Assembly (NCBI GenBank): GCA_021793595.1
Contig: JAJYSL010000036.1
Location: 1-30,365, forward strand
Direction: 5' to 3'
Origin: Acidobacteriota bacterium
Lineage (GTDB): Bacteria > Acidobacteriota > Terriglobia > Terriglobales > Acidobacteriaceae
DNA: 30,365 nucleotides
The notes under the pieces are model-generated. The model ran no database searches. It was not told the origin of the DNA and saw only the letters and a list, made by a program, of their open reading frames with translations. Of the stretch, positions 16,217-23,999 are shown one piece after another. Made by a program: the position numbers and the translations under genes. Positions within the stretch are counted from its first letter, which is position 1. Each line of letters opens with the position of its first letter.

Positions 16217-18124
16217 CTATGCCGGCGAGGGTTGTTCGCCCGCAAAGCCAGGTGCGCGTCCAGCGTCCGGTTTCAGAACCTGCTGCACATCGCCGCCCGG
16301 ACCATTCGGCGGCAGTTCAAGCGGCGGCAAATCTTTGCCTTCGATCAGCAGTTTTAGTTCCGTTGCATCCAGCGATTCCCGATCCAGCAGGGCCTTCGAC
16401 ATGCGATGCATCAGCGGCTTGTTGTTCTCCAGCAGCGAGTGCGCCGACTGATAGCCGTTGTCGACCAGCATGCGGACTTCCGAATCGATCTGGCGCGCCG
16501 TCTCTTCGCTGAAATCGCGGTGCTGCGAAATTTCTCGGCCCAGGAAAATCTGCTCTTCCTTCTTCCCAAAGGTAAGCGGTCCCAAGCGGCTCATGCCATA
16601 CTCACAGACCATCTTACGGGCCAGTTCCGTCGCCCGCTCAATGTCGTTGCCGGCACCGGTGGTCATCTGATTGAGGAAGATCTCTTCCGCGCAGCGGCCG
16701 CCCATCAGAATGGCCAACTGCGTTTCCAGATACTCCTTGCTGACCGTGTGCTGCTCATCTTCCGGCAACTGCATCGTCAAGCCCAGAGCCATTCCACGAG
16801 GAATGATGGTGACCTTGTGCAACGGGTCCGCATGTTCGCGCAGTGCAGCAACGATCGCGTGGCCGGATTCGTGATACGCCGTGGTCCGTTTTTCCTCATC
16901 GGTCAGCAACATCGACCGCCGTTCCGCGCCCATCAACACCTTATCCTTGGCGGACTCGAAGTCGTACATCGTGGCCACTTTGCGATTGGCCCGCGCCGCG
17001 CTGATTGCAGCTTCATTCACCATGTTGGCCAAATCGGCGCCGGTAAATCCCGGAGTGCCACGAGCCAGCACGCGAAGATCGACATCCTCGGCCAACGGCA
17101 CTTTCTTCACGTGAACCCGCAAGACTTCTTCCCGTCCCCGCACATCCGGGCGTCCCACAATGACGCGACGGTCAAAGCGACCGGGCCGCAGCAAGGCAGG
17201 ATCCAGTACATCCGGCCGGTTGGTTGAGGAGATCAGAATGACTCCGTCGTTCGATTCGAAGCCGTCCATTTCAACCAGCAGCTGATTCAGGGTCTGCTCC
17301 CGCTCATCGTGACCGCCTCCCAAGCCAGCTCCACGATGACGACCCACGGCATCGATTTCGTCAATGAAGATGATGCAGGGAGCATTCTTTTTCCCCTGCT
17401 CAAACAGGTCGCGAACGCGGCTGGCGCCCACGCCGACAAACATCTCGACGAAGTCCGACCCGGAAATGGAGAAGAACGGCACGTTGGCTTCCCCGGCAAC
17501 GGCGCGCGCAAGGAGCGTCTTGCCTGTTCCCGGAGGCCCGACCAGCAGCACGCCCTTGGGAATACGTCCGCCCAACTTCTGGAACTTGGGAGCGTCACGC
17601 AAAAACTCAATGATTTCTTTGAGTTCTTCCTTAGCTTCCTCCACGCCGGCGACGTCCTTAAATGTCACTTTTTTCTGCTGCATCGACAATAATCGGGCCT
17701 TGCTCTTTCCGAATGACATGGCCTTGTTGCCGCCCGTCTGCATTTGCCGCAGCATAAAGAACCACAACGCCCCTAGAAGAAGGATCGGCGACAGCTGCAG
17801 CAGGATATTGAACCACGCGCTGCCCTGCGAATCCTTAATGGTGACGCTAACTTGATGGTCTTCCAACACTTTATACATGTCGGGATAGTTGGAAGGCACG
17901 ATCGTATGGAAATTCTCTTTGCCGGTGCGATAGTGACCGTGGACTTCATTGCCCACCACTGTGACATCGGCAATCTGACCTCCCTGGGCGTCTGACATAA
18001 ACTTCGAGAACGGGATTTCCGCGTCTTTCCCCATTCCCACGCCGCTTTCAACAACGTGCCACAGCACAATGAGACAGGTTGCGATCAGCACCCAGAAGAC
18101 TATTGTTTTTACCGTTGAATTCAC
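16217..18124 (-). CDS. ftsH: ATP-dependent zinc metalloprotease FtsH
   Basis: A 635-residue membrane-anchored AAA+ protease that degrades misfolded and short-lived membrane and cytosolic proteins. Two N-terminal membrane helices (about residues 6-24 and 106-125) flank a periplasmic domain. The AAA+ module has Walker A GPPGTGKT (196-203), Walker B IIFIDEID (251-258) and the second region of homology ending RPGRFDRR. The protease domain has HESGH at 418-422 with the third zinc ligand D494 in GAGNDIERA. The tail is proline-rich. The order tilS-ftsH is conserved widely, and here it continues into lptE-holA. GAGGG lies about 10 bases before the ATG. Confidence 0.97.
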   Translation of the reverse strand: MNSTVKTIVFWVLIATCLIVLWHVVESGVGMGKDAEIPFSKFMSDAQGGQIADVTVVGNEVHGHYRTGKENFHTIVPSNYPDMYKVLEDHQVSVTIKDSQGSAWFNILLQLSPILLLGALWFFMLRQMQTGGNKAMSFGKSKARLLSMQQKKVTFKDVAGVEEAKEELKEIIEFLRDAPKFQKLGGRIPKGVLLVGPPGTGKTLLARAVAGEANVPFFSISGSDFVEMFVGVGASRVRDLFEQGKKNAPCIIFIDEIDAVGRHRGAGLGGGHDEREQTLNQLLVEMDGFESNDGVILISSTNRPDVLDPALLRPGRFDRRVIVGRPDVRGREEVLRVHVKKVPLAEDVDLRVLARGTPGFTGADLANMVNEAAISAARANRKVATMYDFESAKDKVLMGAERRSMLLTDEEKRTTAYHESGHAIVAALREHADPLHKVTIIPRGMALGLTMQLPEDEQHTVSKEYLETQLAILMGGRCAEEIFLNQMTTGAGNDIERATELARKMVCEYGMSRLGPLTFGKKEEQIFLGREISQHRDFSEETARQIDSEVRMLVDNGYQSAHSLLENNKPLMHRMSKALLDRESLDATELKLLIEGKDLPPLELPPNGPGGDVQQVLKPDAGRAPGFAGEQPSPA

Positions 18125-18246
18125 GAACTACCCTCGTTTCGTACGCTGCATGACGGCAGAGCAACCGGCGCAAAGCAACCGGAAAAACCGCCCAATGACG
18201 CACGCTTCCTGACCGTTAGACGCTGCAATCGGCCTGTAGGTCGCAC

Positions 18247-18275
18247 AATTTAAGCCGTTGTGTCACAACGTACAA
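18247..18275 (-). promoter_or_regulatory. Candidate ftsH promoter containing a 15-base palindrome
   Basis: On the minus strand TTGTAC (18275-18270) and TAAATT (18252-18247, 4 of 6) are separated by 17 bases. The spacer is nearly filled by the perfect palindrome CGTTGTG-A-CACAACG (18256-18270). A dimeric regulator bound there would lie between the -35 and -10 elements. The transcript would have a leader of roughly 115 bases. Confidence 0.45.
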
Positions 18276-18344
18276 CGATATTACCCGACTTCGGAGAAGG
18301 TCGCATAGCCAAAAGACCTCTCGCCTAAATCTTACTCCAAAGCT

Positions 18345-18374
18345 GCCGGCAGGCGAAGAATCGAAGAAACCGCA
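18345..18374. repeat. Dispersed repeat, copy B
   Basis: It begins GCCGGCAGGCGAAG and ends TCGAAGAAACCGCA, matching both ends of the 40-base segment at 16100-16139. The copy lies between tilS and ftsH, immediately beyond the tilS stop codon. Confidence 0.6.
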
Positions 18375-18378
18375 GAAG

Positions 18379-19917
18379 TTACCTCTCGAGCGGGATTTCA
18401 GAGATGACGGGAGCGGGCGATGAGCCTGCCAGCGTACCGGCCGGCTGGCCGTCCAGATTGGGGACATTTGCCAGCCTGACCCCCCGCATCCAGATGATGT
18501 TTCCTCGCCAGGTGACGACTGGCCACGCGGCCCGATTCTCTGCCGAAATCCGCATCCGGCTCAGAATTTCCTTCACCTTTTTCGGTCCGCGCGAATGTTG
18601 CAATTCCACACGATCGCCAGGTTTCCAGGCACGAATGTGCGCGCTCGGCAACTGAACGCCCGCATCCGGCAAAGAGATATCGTGAGGCCAGTCCGCAGAG
18701 AATCTGGCGTGAAATTCCGGCGCGTCTACGGCTCCCGGAACCGGTAGTTCATAGACGGAAATCTCTGAAAAATGCTTTGCGAAACTTCGGCCGAATCGCA
18801 ATTCACGCGCTGATCGTTCGACGGAGACGTCCCCCGCCAGTTCCAATCGAACGCGCTTCCCTGAACCGTGGGAGGACGTCATTACCAAGGAAAGCAGGCG
18901 CTCTGTGGCTTCAAAATCCAGGGTTGCACCCGCTCGTTCGGCGGTTGCCCGCAACACTCGACGCAGCAGAGCCGTATCTATTTCACGCAGACGGGCAATT
19001 TCAATCGCCAATTCGGAAGAACCATTGGATGTCGAAACGCTGCGGCCTCCGCCTCGCGTCGGCTTGCCAGGAAGCAGTAACAGCGGCAGCAGGCGGGCGA
19101 GTTCAGATTGCCAATATTGTTCTTCAGCGCGTGCGTTGGCGGCCATGTGGGCAAGGATGGAGTCGATCTGTGGATTGAATTCCCGCAGCTTCGGCAATAA
19201 TTCGTGACGAATGCGATTGCGCGTGTGTTCGAATGAATCGTTGGTTGCGTCCTGCCGCCACGCCTGGCCGATCGACCGCAAAAAAGCTTCAATCTGTGCC
19301 CGACGAACGGCAAGAAACGGCCTCACGCAGATTTTTCCTCGCGCCTGGCCATTTTGACCCGTCCGGCCTGTGCCGCTTTCCATTCGCAATTCAGGATGGA
19401 TGCCGCTGAGGCCGTCCGTCCAGGCGCCTCGCAGCAATTTCATCAGCACCGTCTCCGCCTGGTCGTCGAGGGTATGAGCCGTCGCCACTTTATCCGCCCT
19501 GCCCCCGGCAAGAACATCTCGAAACGCCTCATAGCGCAAGGCTCGCGCAGCCGTCTCCATTGACTCCTTGTGCTCTTTCATGCGCTGCGGCGTGTCGACA
19601 TGCACCACCTCGCACGGCAGGTCGAAGCGTTCCGCCAGCCCGCGAACGAACATTGCATCGTCCATCGAAGTCTGTCCGCGCAGTCCGTGCTCGACATGCA
19701 GGACGCTCAACACAATTCCCAACTCTACCCGCCGAGCGAGCAGCGCACGCAGCAGCCCTGTGGAGTCGGCGCCACCAGAAACAGCCACGCAGACACGGTC
19801 TCCGGGAGCAAAAAGGGCCGTCTCCAGCGGCAGCGTCGCTGCTTCTTCTCGGGAGACGTCGCGCTTCAATTTTGACTTTCTCGGCATGGATTCGCCAGTG
19901 GTTCGATCCTGCGCCAC
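18379..19917 (-). CDS. tilS: tRNA(Ile)-lysidine synthetase
   Basis: A 512-residue ATP-dependent enzyme that modifies the CAU anticodon of a minor tRNA-Ile to lysidine, which changes its identity from Met to Ile. The N-type ATP pyrophosphatase P-loop is VSGGADS (residues 46-52). Other signature blocks are HVEHGLRG, ATAHTLDDQAETVLMKLLRG, the RPFLAVRRAQIEAFL segment and the DATNDSFEHTRNRIRHELLP motif. The C-terminal third contains the TilS_C-type domain ending near KPGDRVELQ and KKVKEIL. The GTG at 19917 has AAGGGA close before it; an in-frame ATG at 19887 is an alternative start. The gene is essential in nearly all bacteria. Confidence 0.94.
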   Translation of the reverse strand: MAQDRTTGESMPRKSKLKRDVSREEAATLPLETALFAPGDRVCVAVSGGADSTGLLRALLARRVELGIVLSVLHVEHGLRGQTSMDDAMFVRGLAERFDLPCEVVHVDTPQRMKEHKESMETAARALRYEAFRDVLAGGRADKVATAHTLDDQAETVLMKLLRGAWTDGLSGIHPELRMESGTGRTGQNGQARGKICVRPFLAVRRAQIEAFLRSIGQAWRQDATNDSFEHTRNRIRHELLPKLREFNPQIDSILAHMAANARAEEQYWQSELARLLPLLLLPGKPTRGGGRSVSTSNGSSELAIEIARLREIDTALLRRVLRATAERAGATLDFEATERLLSLVMTSSHGSGKRVRLELAGDVSVERSARELRFGRSFAKHFSEISVYELPVPGAVDAPEFHARFSADWPHDISLPDAGVQLPSAHIRAWKPGDRVELQHSRGPKKVKEILSRMRISAENRAAWPVVTWRGNIIWMRGVRLANVPNLDGQPAGTLAGSSPAPVISEIPLER

Positions 19918-19984
19918 CGTCCCTTGTATGGTATCGCTGCCAGGTCGAACGCGGTGTCTGTCGCCAAGGACATTCGCCTCCCGC

Positions 19985-20013
19985 TGTACGCATCTCGGCC
20001 GCTCCGGTATACT
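19985..20013 (+). promoter_or_regulatory. Candidate ispD promoter
   Basis: TATACT (20008-20013, 5 of 6 to TATAAT) with a weak -35 TGTACG 17 bases before. The ATG of ispD at 20023 is nine bases after the -10, so the transcript would have almost no leader, and no Shine-Dalgarno sequence is seen. Confidence 0.4.
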
Positions 20014-20022
20014 TCAGCTTTC

Positions 20023-20733
20023 ATGCAGGTTTTCGTCATACTTCCCGCAGCGGGCCTTGGAACGCGCATGGTAACAGGAAGCGCGACTCGCCAGGCCCCA
20101 AAGCAATTTCTAGAGTTGCATGGGCAGCCCATTCTGGTGCTCACGGCGCATGCATTTCTGCAGGTACCCACTGTGCGACGCATTTTTGTCGCGGTTCGCA
20201 AGAACGAGATGCAGCGCGTCGAATCGCAGTTGGCCGCGCACGGTTTGTCCGACAAGGTCTCCGTAGTTGAAGGCGGAGACACTCGCCAGGATTCCGTCCG
20301 CAATGCCCTGAAGGCGCTGCCTGCCGCCGACGAAGATATCGTGCTGGTCCATGATGCGGTGCGTCCGCTGATCGATGCCGCCACTATCGAACGCACCATC
20401 GAATCGGTCGAGCACCATCAGGCAGCCATTGTCGCTTTACCCGCCGTTGACACCATCAAGCAAGTGGAACGAACCGCCGATGGCGCCATCATTAGCTCAA
20501 CAATTCCGCGCGAACGCATTGTTCTGGCTCAGACGCCGCAGGGTTTTCGCTTCCGGCTGCTGCGACAAGCCATGGATGCCGCAGAGGCGGATGGCTTTAT
20601 CGGTACCGACGAGGCTTCGCTTGTCGAGCGCCTGGGAATCGATGTTGCCGTCGTTCCCGGATCGCCGCGCAACTTCAAGATCACGCAGCCAGGAGATCTG
20701 GCGCTGGCCGAGTTCTATCTCAGCCAAAGCTGA
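20023..20733 (+). CDS. ispD: 2-C-methyl-D-erythritol 4-phosphate cytidylyltransferase
   Basis: A 236-residue enzyme transferring CMP to MEP in the non-mevalonate isoprenoid pathway. It shows the nucleotidyltransferase start ILPAAGLGTRM with the following K in APKQFL, then VHDAVRPLI, the PAVDTIKQV strand, TPQGFR and TDEASLVERLG, in the order typical of IspD. The start ATG at 20023 begins the conserved region; the frame runs further upstream without homology. ispF follows after 107 bases, so both MEP genes are on one transcript or nearly so. Confidence 0.95.
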   Translation: MQVFVILPAAGLGTRMVTGSATRQAPKQFLELHGQPILVLTAHAFLQVPTVRRIFVAVRKNEMQRVESQLAAHGLSDKVSVVEGGDTRQDSVRNALKALPAADEDIVLVHDAVRPLIDAATIERTIESVEHHQAAIVALPAVDTIKQVERTADGAIISSTIPRERIVLAQTPQGFRFRLLRQAMDAAEADGFIGTDEASLVERLGIDVAVVPGSPRNFKITQPGDLALAEFYLSQS

Positions 20734-20840
20734 ATCCGAAGCGGCGCCGCGAAAAAGCCGTGTATTCTGCCTATGGAAGGTCTGCATCGCTGCCGCAGGC
20801 AAAGAACTCCCCGGTACGCCGAGAAAGATCGCGATACGAC

Positions 20841-21455
20841 ATGATGAGGATTGGATACGGCTGGGACTCCCACGCATTTAAGCCAGGCGTTCCCTTGAAG
20901 ATAGGCGGCATCGCCTTCGACCACCCCTCGGGACTGGCCGGCCACTCCGATGGAGATGTCCTGCTGCACGCCATCACCGATGCGCTACTGGGCGCAGTGG
21001 CCGCCGGCGACATCGGCAGCTTTTTCCCGCCCGGCGACGCACGCTGGAAGGATGCTGACTCTTCCCTGTTTCTGAAAACGGCTCTGGAAGAAGTCCAACA
21101 CGCTGGCTATCGCATCTCGAATGTCGATACCACCCTGGTGCTGGCCGCGCCCAAAATTGGTCCGGTCGCAGAAAGGCTGCGGGAACGAATCGCGGATCTG
21201 CTCTCGATTGAGCCGGGTGCAGTCGGGATCAAAGCGAAAACTCCCGAAGGGTTAAATCAGGATGACGTGGCGGTCGCGCACGCCATCGTGCTGCTGGAGA
21301 AATTCGACGAAGATTCCCTGCTGGAAAAAATGGCCGCAGCATCTGAGCCGGACGTGCAGAACGCGCAGATGGACGATGTCGTGCGCAAGCTGGTCGGACG
21401 GACGGCCGGCACATCACGGCGCAAGCCTGGATTCAACACCGACGATATTTCCTGA
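20841..21455 (+). CDS. ispF: 2-C-methyl-D-erythritol 2,4-cyclodiphosphate synthase with C-terminal extension
   Basis: A 204-residue protein. The first about 160 residues are a full IspF: IGYGWDSHAF with the zinc ligands D and H, HSDGDVLLHAITDALLGA, DIGSFFPPGDARWKDADSS and GIKAKTPEGL. IspF closes the cyclodiphosphate ring, is a zinc trimer and usually has about 160 residues. Here about 45 further residues follow the EKF end of the core, with an acidic helix (EDSLLEKMAAASEPD) and a basic terminus (RRKPGFNTDD). Consecutive ATG codons at 20841 and 20844 are both possible starts. A strong terminator follows. Confidence 0.92.
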   Translation: MMRIGYGWDSHAFKPGVPLKIGGIAFDHPSGLAGHSDGDVLLHAITDALLGAVAAGDIGSFFPPGDARWKDADSSLFLKTALEEVQHAGYRISNVDTTLVLAAPKIGPVAERLRERIADLLSIEPGAVGIKAKTPEGLNQDDVAVAHAIVLLEKFDEDSLLEKMAAASEPDVQNAQMDDVVRKLVGRTAGTSRRKPGFNTDDIS

Positions 21456-21476
21456 ACAGACGCCCCTGCGCACCAG

Positions 21477-21516
21477 AAAGAAAGGACCCGCTGATTCATC
21501 AGCGGGTTCTTTCTTT
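21477..21516. terminator. Strong bidirectional terminator
   Basis: An 18-pair stem: the inner arms ACCCGCTGA and TCAGCGGGT enclose the loop TTCA, extended by AAAGAAAGG pairing with TCTTTCTTT (one G-T pair). It lies between the convergent ispF and the outer-membrane barrel gene, and its A- and T-rich base serves both strands. Confidence 0.9.
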
Positions 21517-21543
21517 GTCAAACGTAATCCGGACGTAGCTAGA

Positions 21544-22173
21544 CTAGAAGTGGTACGCGAAGCCAATCGCAGGTTGCGACATGATGTAGCGGCGACCGGT
21601 GCTATATCGGCTGATCCCATAATCCGGCGTATTGAAGACCTGTCCGCGGTACTGCACCCGCAGATCCCAGCTGGGGCTTAGCTGATAGGCAATCCCCCCA
21701 CCGAAAAGAACAGTCGGCACATACGTTTGTTCTGTGTCGTAGGTGGTCGTCCCAGGGCCGATTGGAGTAAAAAAGAGCATCCCGCCGCCGCCCTCAATAA
21801 AAGGGTTGAATTTCTTGAAAGGGAACGTTCGCACGTATGCCCCCGTCGCTTCCTGCAAACCAGTGTAGACTCGGGCGTTGAAGGTACCGGCGGAATAGGC
21901 CGAAAACTTGCTTGTGAAGTGGCTATAAGAATAGTTGGCTTCCACCGCTCCATTGGGCGTCAGTTGATAGCGATACCCCAGGTAAAGACCCATTCCAAGG
22001 GTCGATTTCAGGCGGATCGGCGGCGTGGTCGGTGCCGGGGTGTTGCCTTCAACGTACGGCTGAATAACGCCCATGGCGCTAAGATTTATATCCTGCCGGG
22101 CGCCCTCATCCTGTGCATAACCGATTCCGGCCAGCATCGAAACCAGACACATAATCAAAAACAACTTCTTCAT
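21544..22173 (-). CDS. Outer-membrane beta-barrel protein (copy 1)
   Basis: A 209-residue protein with a signal peptide (MKKLFLIMCLVSMLAGIGYA, then QD). The mature part shows alternating hydrophobic and polar strands, GLYLGYRYQLTPNGAVEANY and WDLRVQYRGQVF being examples. It ends GFAYHF, with the terminal phenylalanine recognised by the BAM machinery. It looks like a small eight-stranded barrel of the OmpA/OmpW-like opacity type; no function can be named. The frame opens further upstream, but the ATG at 22173 begins the signal peptide. It is paralogous to the gene 131 bases upstream. Confidence 0.8.
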   Translation of the reverse strand: MKKLFLIMCLVSMLAGIGYAQDEGARQDINLSAMGVIQPYVEGNTPAPTTPPIRLKSTLGMGLYLGYRYQLTPNGAVEANYSYSHFTSKFSAYSAGTFNARVYTGLQEATGAYVRTFPFKKFNPFIEGGGGMLFFTPIGPGTTTYDTEQTYVPTVLFGGGIAYQLSPSWDLRVQYRGQVFNTPDYGISRYSTGRRYIMSQPAIGFAYHF

Positions 22174-22304
22174 TCGCGCGTGAACCTCTGGTCGACCCAA
22201 ATCCCCATTCAAATTTTCAAGCCGGCGTTCGTCTTGCCTCGCAACCCGAATCATTCTCGGCCCAGGGCGAATGGAACGCGGTGCAACTGCATCCTGCAAT
22301 TCTG

Positions 22305-22904
22305 TTAGAAGTGGTAGGCGAAACCGATCGCGGGCTGCTGCATCACGAACCAGCGATTGGTGTTGAACTGGGCGATCCCAAAATCGATGGACTTAAAGAC
22401 TTCTGCCCGGTATTGCACCCGCAAATCCCAACTTGGGCTCAACTCATACGCGATACCGCCGCCGAGTAAAAGCGCCGTCGCTTTTGTTCGCGCGCCGGCG
22501 TTAGTGTTTGTCCCGGTATCGTCAATGGGATCGAACAAGAGCATCGCCGCGCCAGCTTCTGCGAACGGATTGAATTTCTTGTACACAAAGCTGCGCACAT
22601 ACGCCACAGACCCTTCCTGCAGCGAAGTGTGGAAGCTGTTGCCGGCGACGAAAGGAGCAGTAAATTTCGTATTGAATTGGGAGTACTGGTAATTCCCTTC
22701 AAGCGCGCTGCTCGGCGTCAACATGAAACGGTAGCTTAACAAGACGCCCTTACCCCAGTCTGAGGTTTGGGTCACTGCATTGCCCGTGATTGTGGGCTGA
22801 TAGGTGCCGAGATAGCTGATGCTGGCATCCTGCCGGCTTTCCTGCGCAAATCCAGTCGCTGCCAGCAGTGGCAGCAGACAAAACAAAAGAAACAACTTCT
22901 TCAT
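22305..22904 (-). CDS. Outer-membrane beta-barrel protein (copy 2)
   Basis: A 199-residue paralogue of the next gene. Both have the MKKLFL signal peptide, a shared FKKFNPF/YKKFNPFAE segment, LGGGIAYELSPSWDLRVQY near the C terminus and the identical end QPAIGFAYHF. The second half is much better conserved than the first, where strand and loop lengths differ. This points to an old tandem duplication with diverged surface loops. A -10-like TACAAT lies on the minus strand at 23009-23004, about 95 bases before the start, with a poor -35. Confidence 0.8.
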   Translation of the reverse strand: MKKLFLLFCLLPLLAATGFAQESRQDASISYLGTYQPTITGNAVTQTSDWGKGVLLSYRFMLTPSSALEGNYQYSQFNTKFTAPFVAGNSFHTSLQEGSVAYVRSFVYKKFNPFAEAGAAMLLFDPIDDTGTNTNAGARTKATALLLGGGIAYELSPSWDLRVQYRAEVFKSIDFGIAQFNTNRWFVMQQPAIGFAYHF

Positions 22905-23084
22905 GCGGTAATGAACCCCTCGTCCGCCACCTCCACACGCAGATTTTCCGAACTGTTCCGCGCGTGAAGTTTGGTTTGGCTCTGACTCCGTGACCTGCTC
23001 CCAATTGTACCTGTCAGAATGTGCCTACGGCAGGCGCGGACTCATTTTTCCATAGCGTTCGCCAATCGTGCATGGCCGACAAAT

Positions 23085-23122
23085 AGACAAGGGCAGAGAA
23101 TACCGAGTTCCCTGCCCTGTCT
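23085..23122 (-). terminator. Terminator-like hairpin after the Spy/CpxP-like gene
   Basis: AGACA-A-GGGCAG (23085-23096) pairs with CTGCCC-TGTCT (23112-23122): 11 pairs with one bulged base and a 15-base loop. It lies 22 bases beyond the stop of the minus-strand Spy-like gene, and TATTTG follows on that strand, which is a weak T tract. Confidence 0.55.
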
Positions 23123-23143
23123 TGTGCTTGGCACACACCACTT

Positions 23144-23677
23144 TTATTGTGGCTGCGACGAAGGAGCATTTTGTCCGCCGGGTGGAGGCGGAGGTGTGCC
23201 GCCACCTTGCCAGGGACCCATTCCGCGATTCCGCATGCGATCGCGACGCTGCTGCATGGCTTGCTCAAACTGCTGCTTCTGCGTCTCGGTCATCAGCGCT
23301 TCCAGCTTTGCATGAGTATCCATCATTGCCGCGCGCATCTGTTGACGGCGTTCTTGTCGATTTAATGCATCGTTGTTGTGGATTGCATCCATCTGCTTGC
23401 GCTGGTCCCGCAGGATGGGCAGCATTTGCTGCTGCTGATCGGCAGTCAAATTCAGCATCTTCGTCAGATGATGCAACTGACGCTGCGGGCTTGGCGGACG
23501 ACGACGACGCATCGGCCCCATGGGCTGTGCGCCAGGGTTGGATTGTTGACCTGCCATTCCTTGCGCCGGTGGGGCTGGGGCCGTGTCCTGCGCCAGCATC
23601 GCCGCAGGAACACAAAGAGCAACTCCGAGAATTGCAACTCCCGTGCTCATTCGAGTGAAAACTTTTCGAGAATTCAT
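23144..23677 (-). CDS. Exported Spy/CpxP-like LTXXQ-motif protein
   Basis: A 177-residue protein with a signal peptide ending ALCVPAAMLAQD. After a Pro/Gln-rich linker come helices containing LNLTADQQQQML, the LTxxQ motif of the Spy/CpxP group, and a second related helix, ALMTETQKQQFEQAM. It is very rich in Gln, Arg and Met and ends in a proline-glycine tail. Spy and CpxP are periplasmic chaperones or stress sensors; similar short proteins in other phyla have not been tested. The start is set by AGAAAGGAA six bases before the ATG at 23677; the frame opens further upstream without homology. It precedes two outer-membrane barrel genes on the same strand, which fits a role in envelope protein folding. 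Confidence 0.75.
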   Translation of the reverse strand: MNSRKVFTRMSTGVAILGVALCVPAAMLAQDTAPAPPAQGMAGQQSNPGAQPMGPMRRRRPPSPQRQLHHLTKMLNLTADQQQQMLPILRDQRKQMDAIHNNDALNRQERRQQMRAAMMDTHAKLEALMTETQKQQFEQAMQQRRDRMRNRGMGPWQGGGTPPPPPGGQNAPSSQPQ

Positions 23678-23999
23678 CTGATTCCTTTCTCCAGGACACG
23701 CGCCGCACAGCAACCGAGCCCCATAGGACCCAGCTGCAGACGCACGGTCTGTACCTGTAGACGACATCGGAGGACAGGAAGTTGCGCCGACCGCAAAGAA
23801 TTCAAACGGCAGCGAAGATCGCGGACAAGGACGCCTTTTGAAGGCGGTTCTGGCGATCGCGCGCTTATTCTCGATTGAAACGGCTCCGTGACGGCGCAGC
23901 GGCTAGGTTGCTCCAATGGCTCAATCTCATATCCGGTTCCCCGCCAGCATCTAAACTATTCTTTTACGTTCGATACATACAGAACGTATTGATGGGTCT
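23678..23999. other. Intergenic region between the Spy-like gene and the trehalose locus
   Basis: 322 bases without a supportable gene. It must hold the divergent promoters. Seen in it: a short palindrome CGCCTTTTGAAGGCG (23831-23845) and the inverted repeat at 23965-23988 next to the start at 24000. The open frames that cross it have no recognisable content. Confidence 0.6.
23963..23992 (+). promoter_or_regulatory. Inverted repeat over the candidate promoter of the trehalose locus
   Basis: TACGTTC (23965-23971) and GAACGTA (23982-23988) are perfect arms around 10 bases. They overlap a -35-like TTTACG (23963-23968) and a -10-like TATTGA (23987-23992, weak) with 18 bases between. The ATG follows seven bases later without a Shine-Dalgarno sequence. 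The arrangement fits a repressor operator, but the regulator is unknown. Confidence 0.45.

Noticed and set aside
16050..16245. Upstream extension of lptE by 65 codons
   Set aside because: It would put the lipoprotein signal in mid-protein and covers a terminator hairpin and a promoter-like region.
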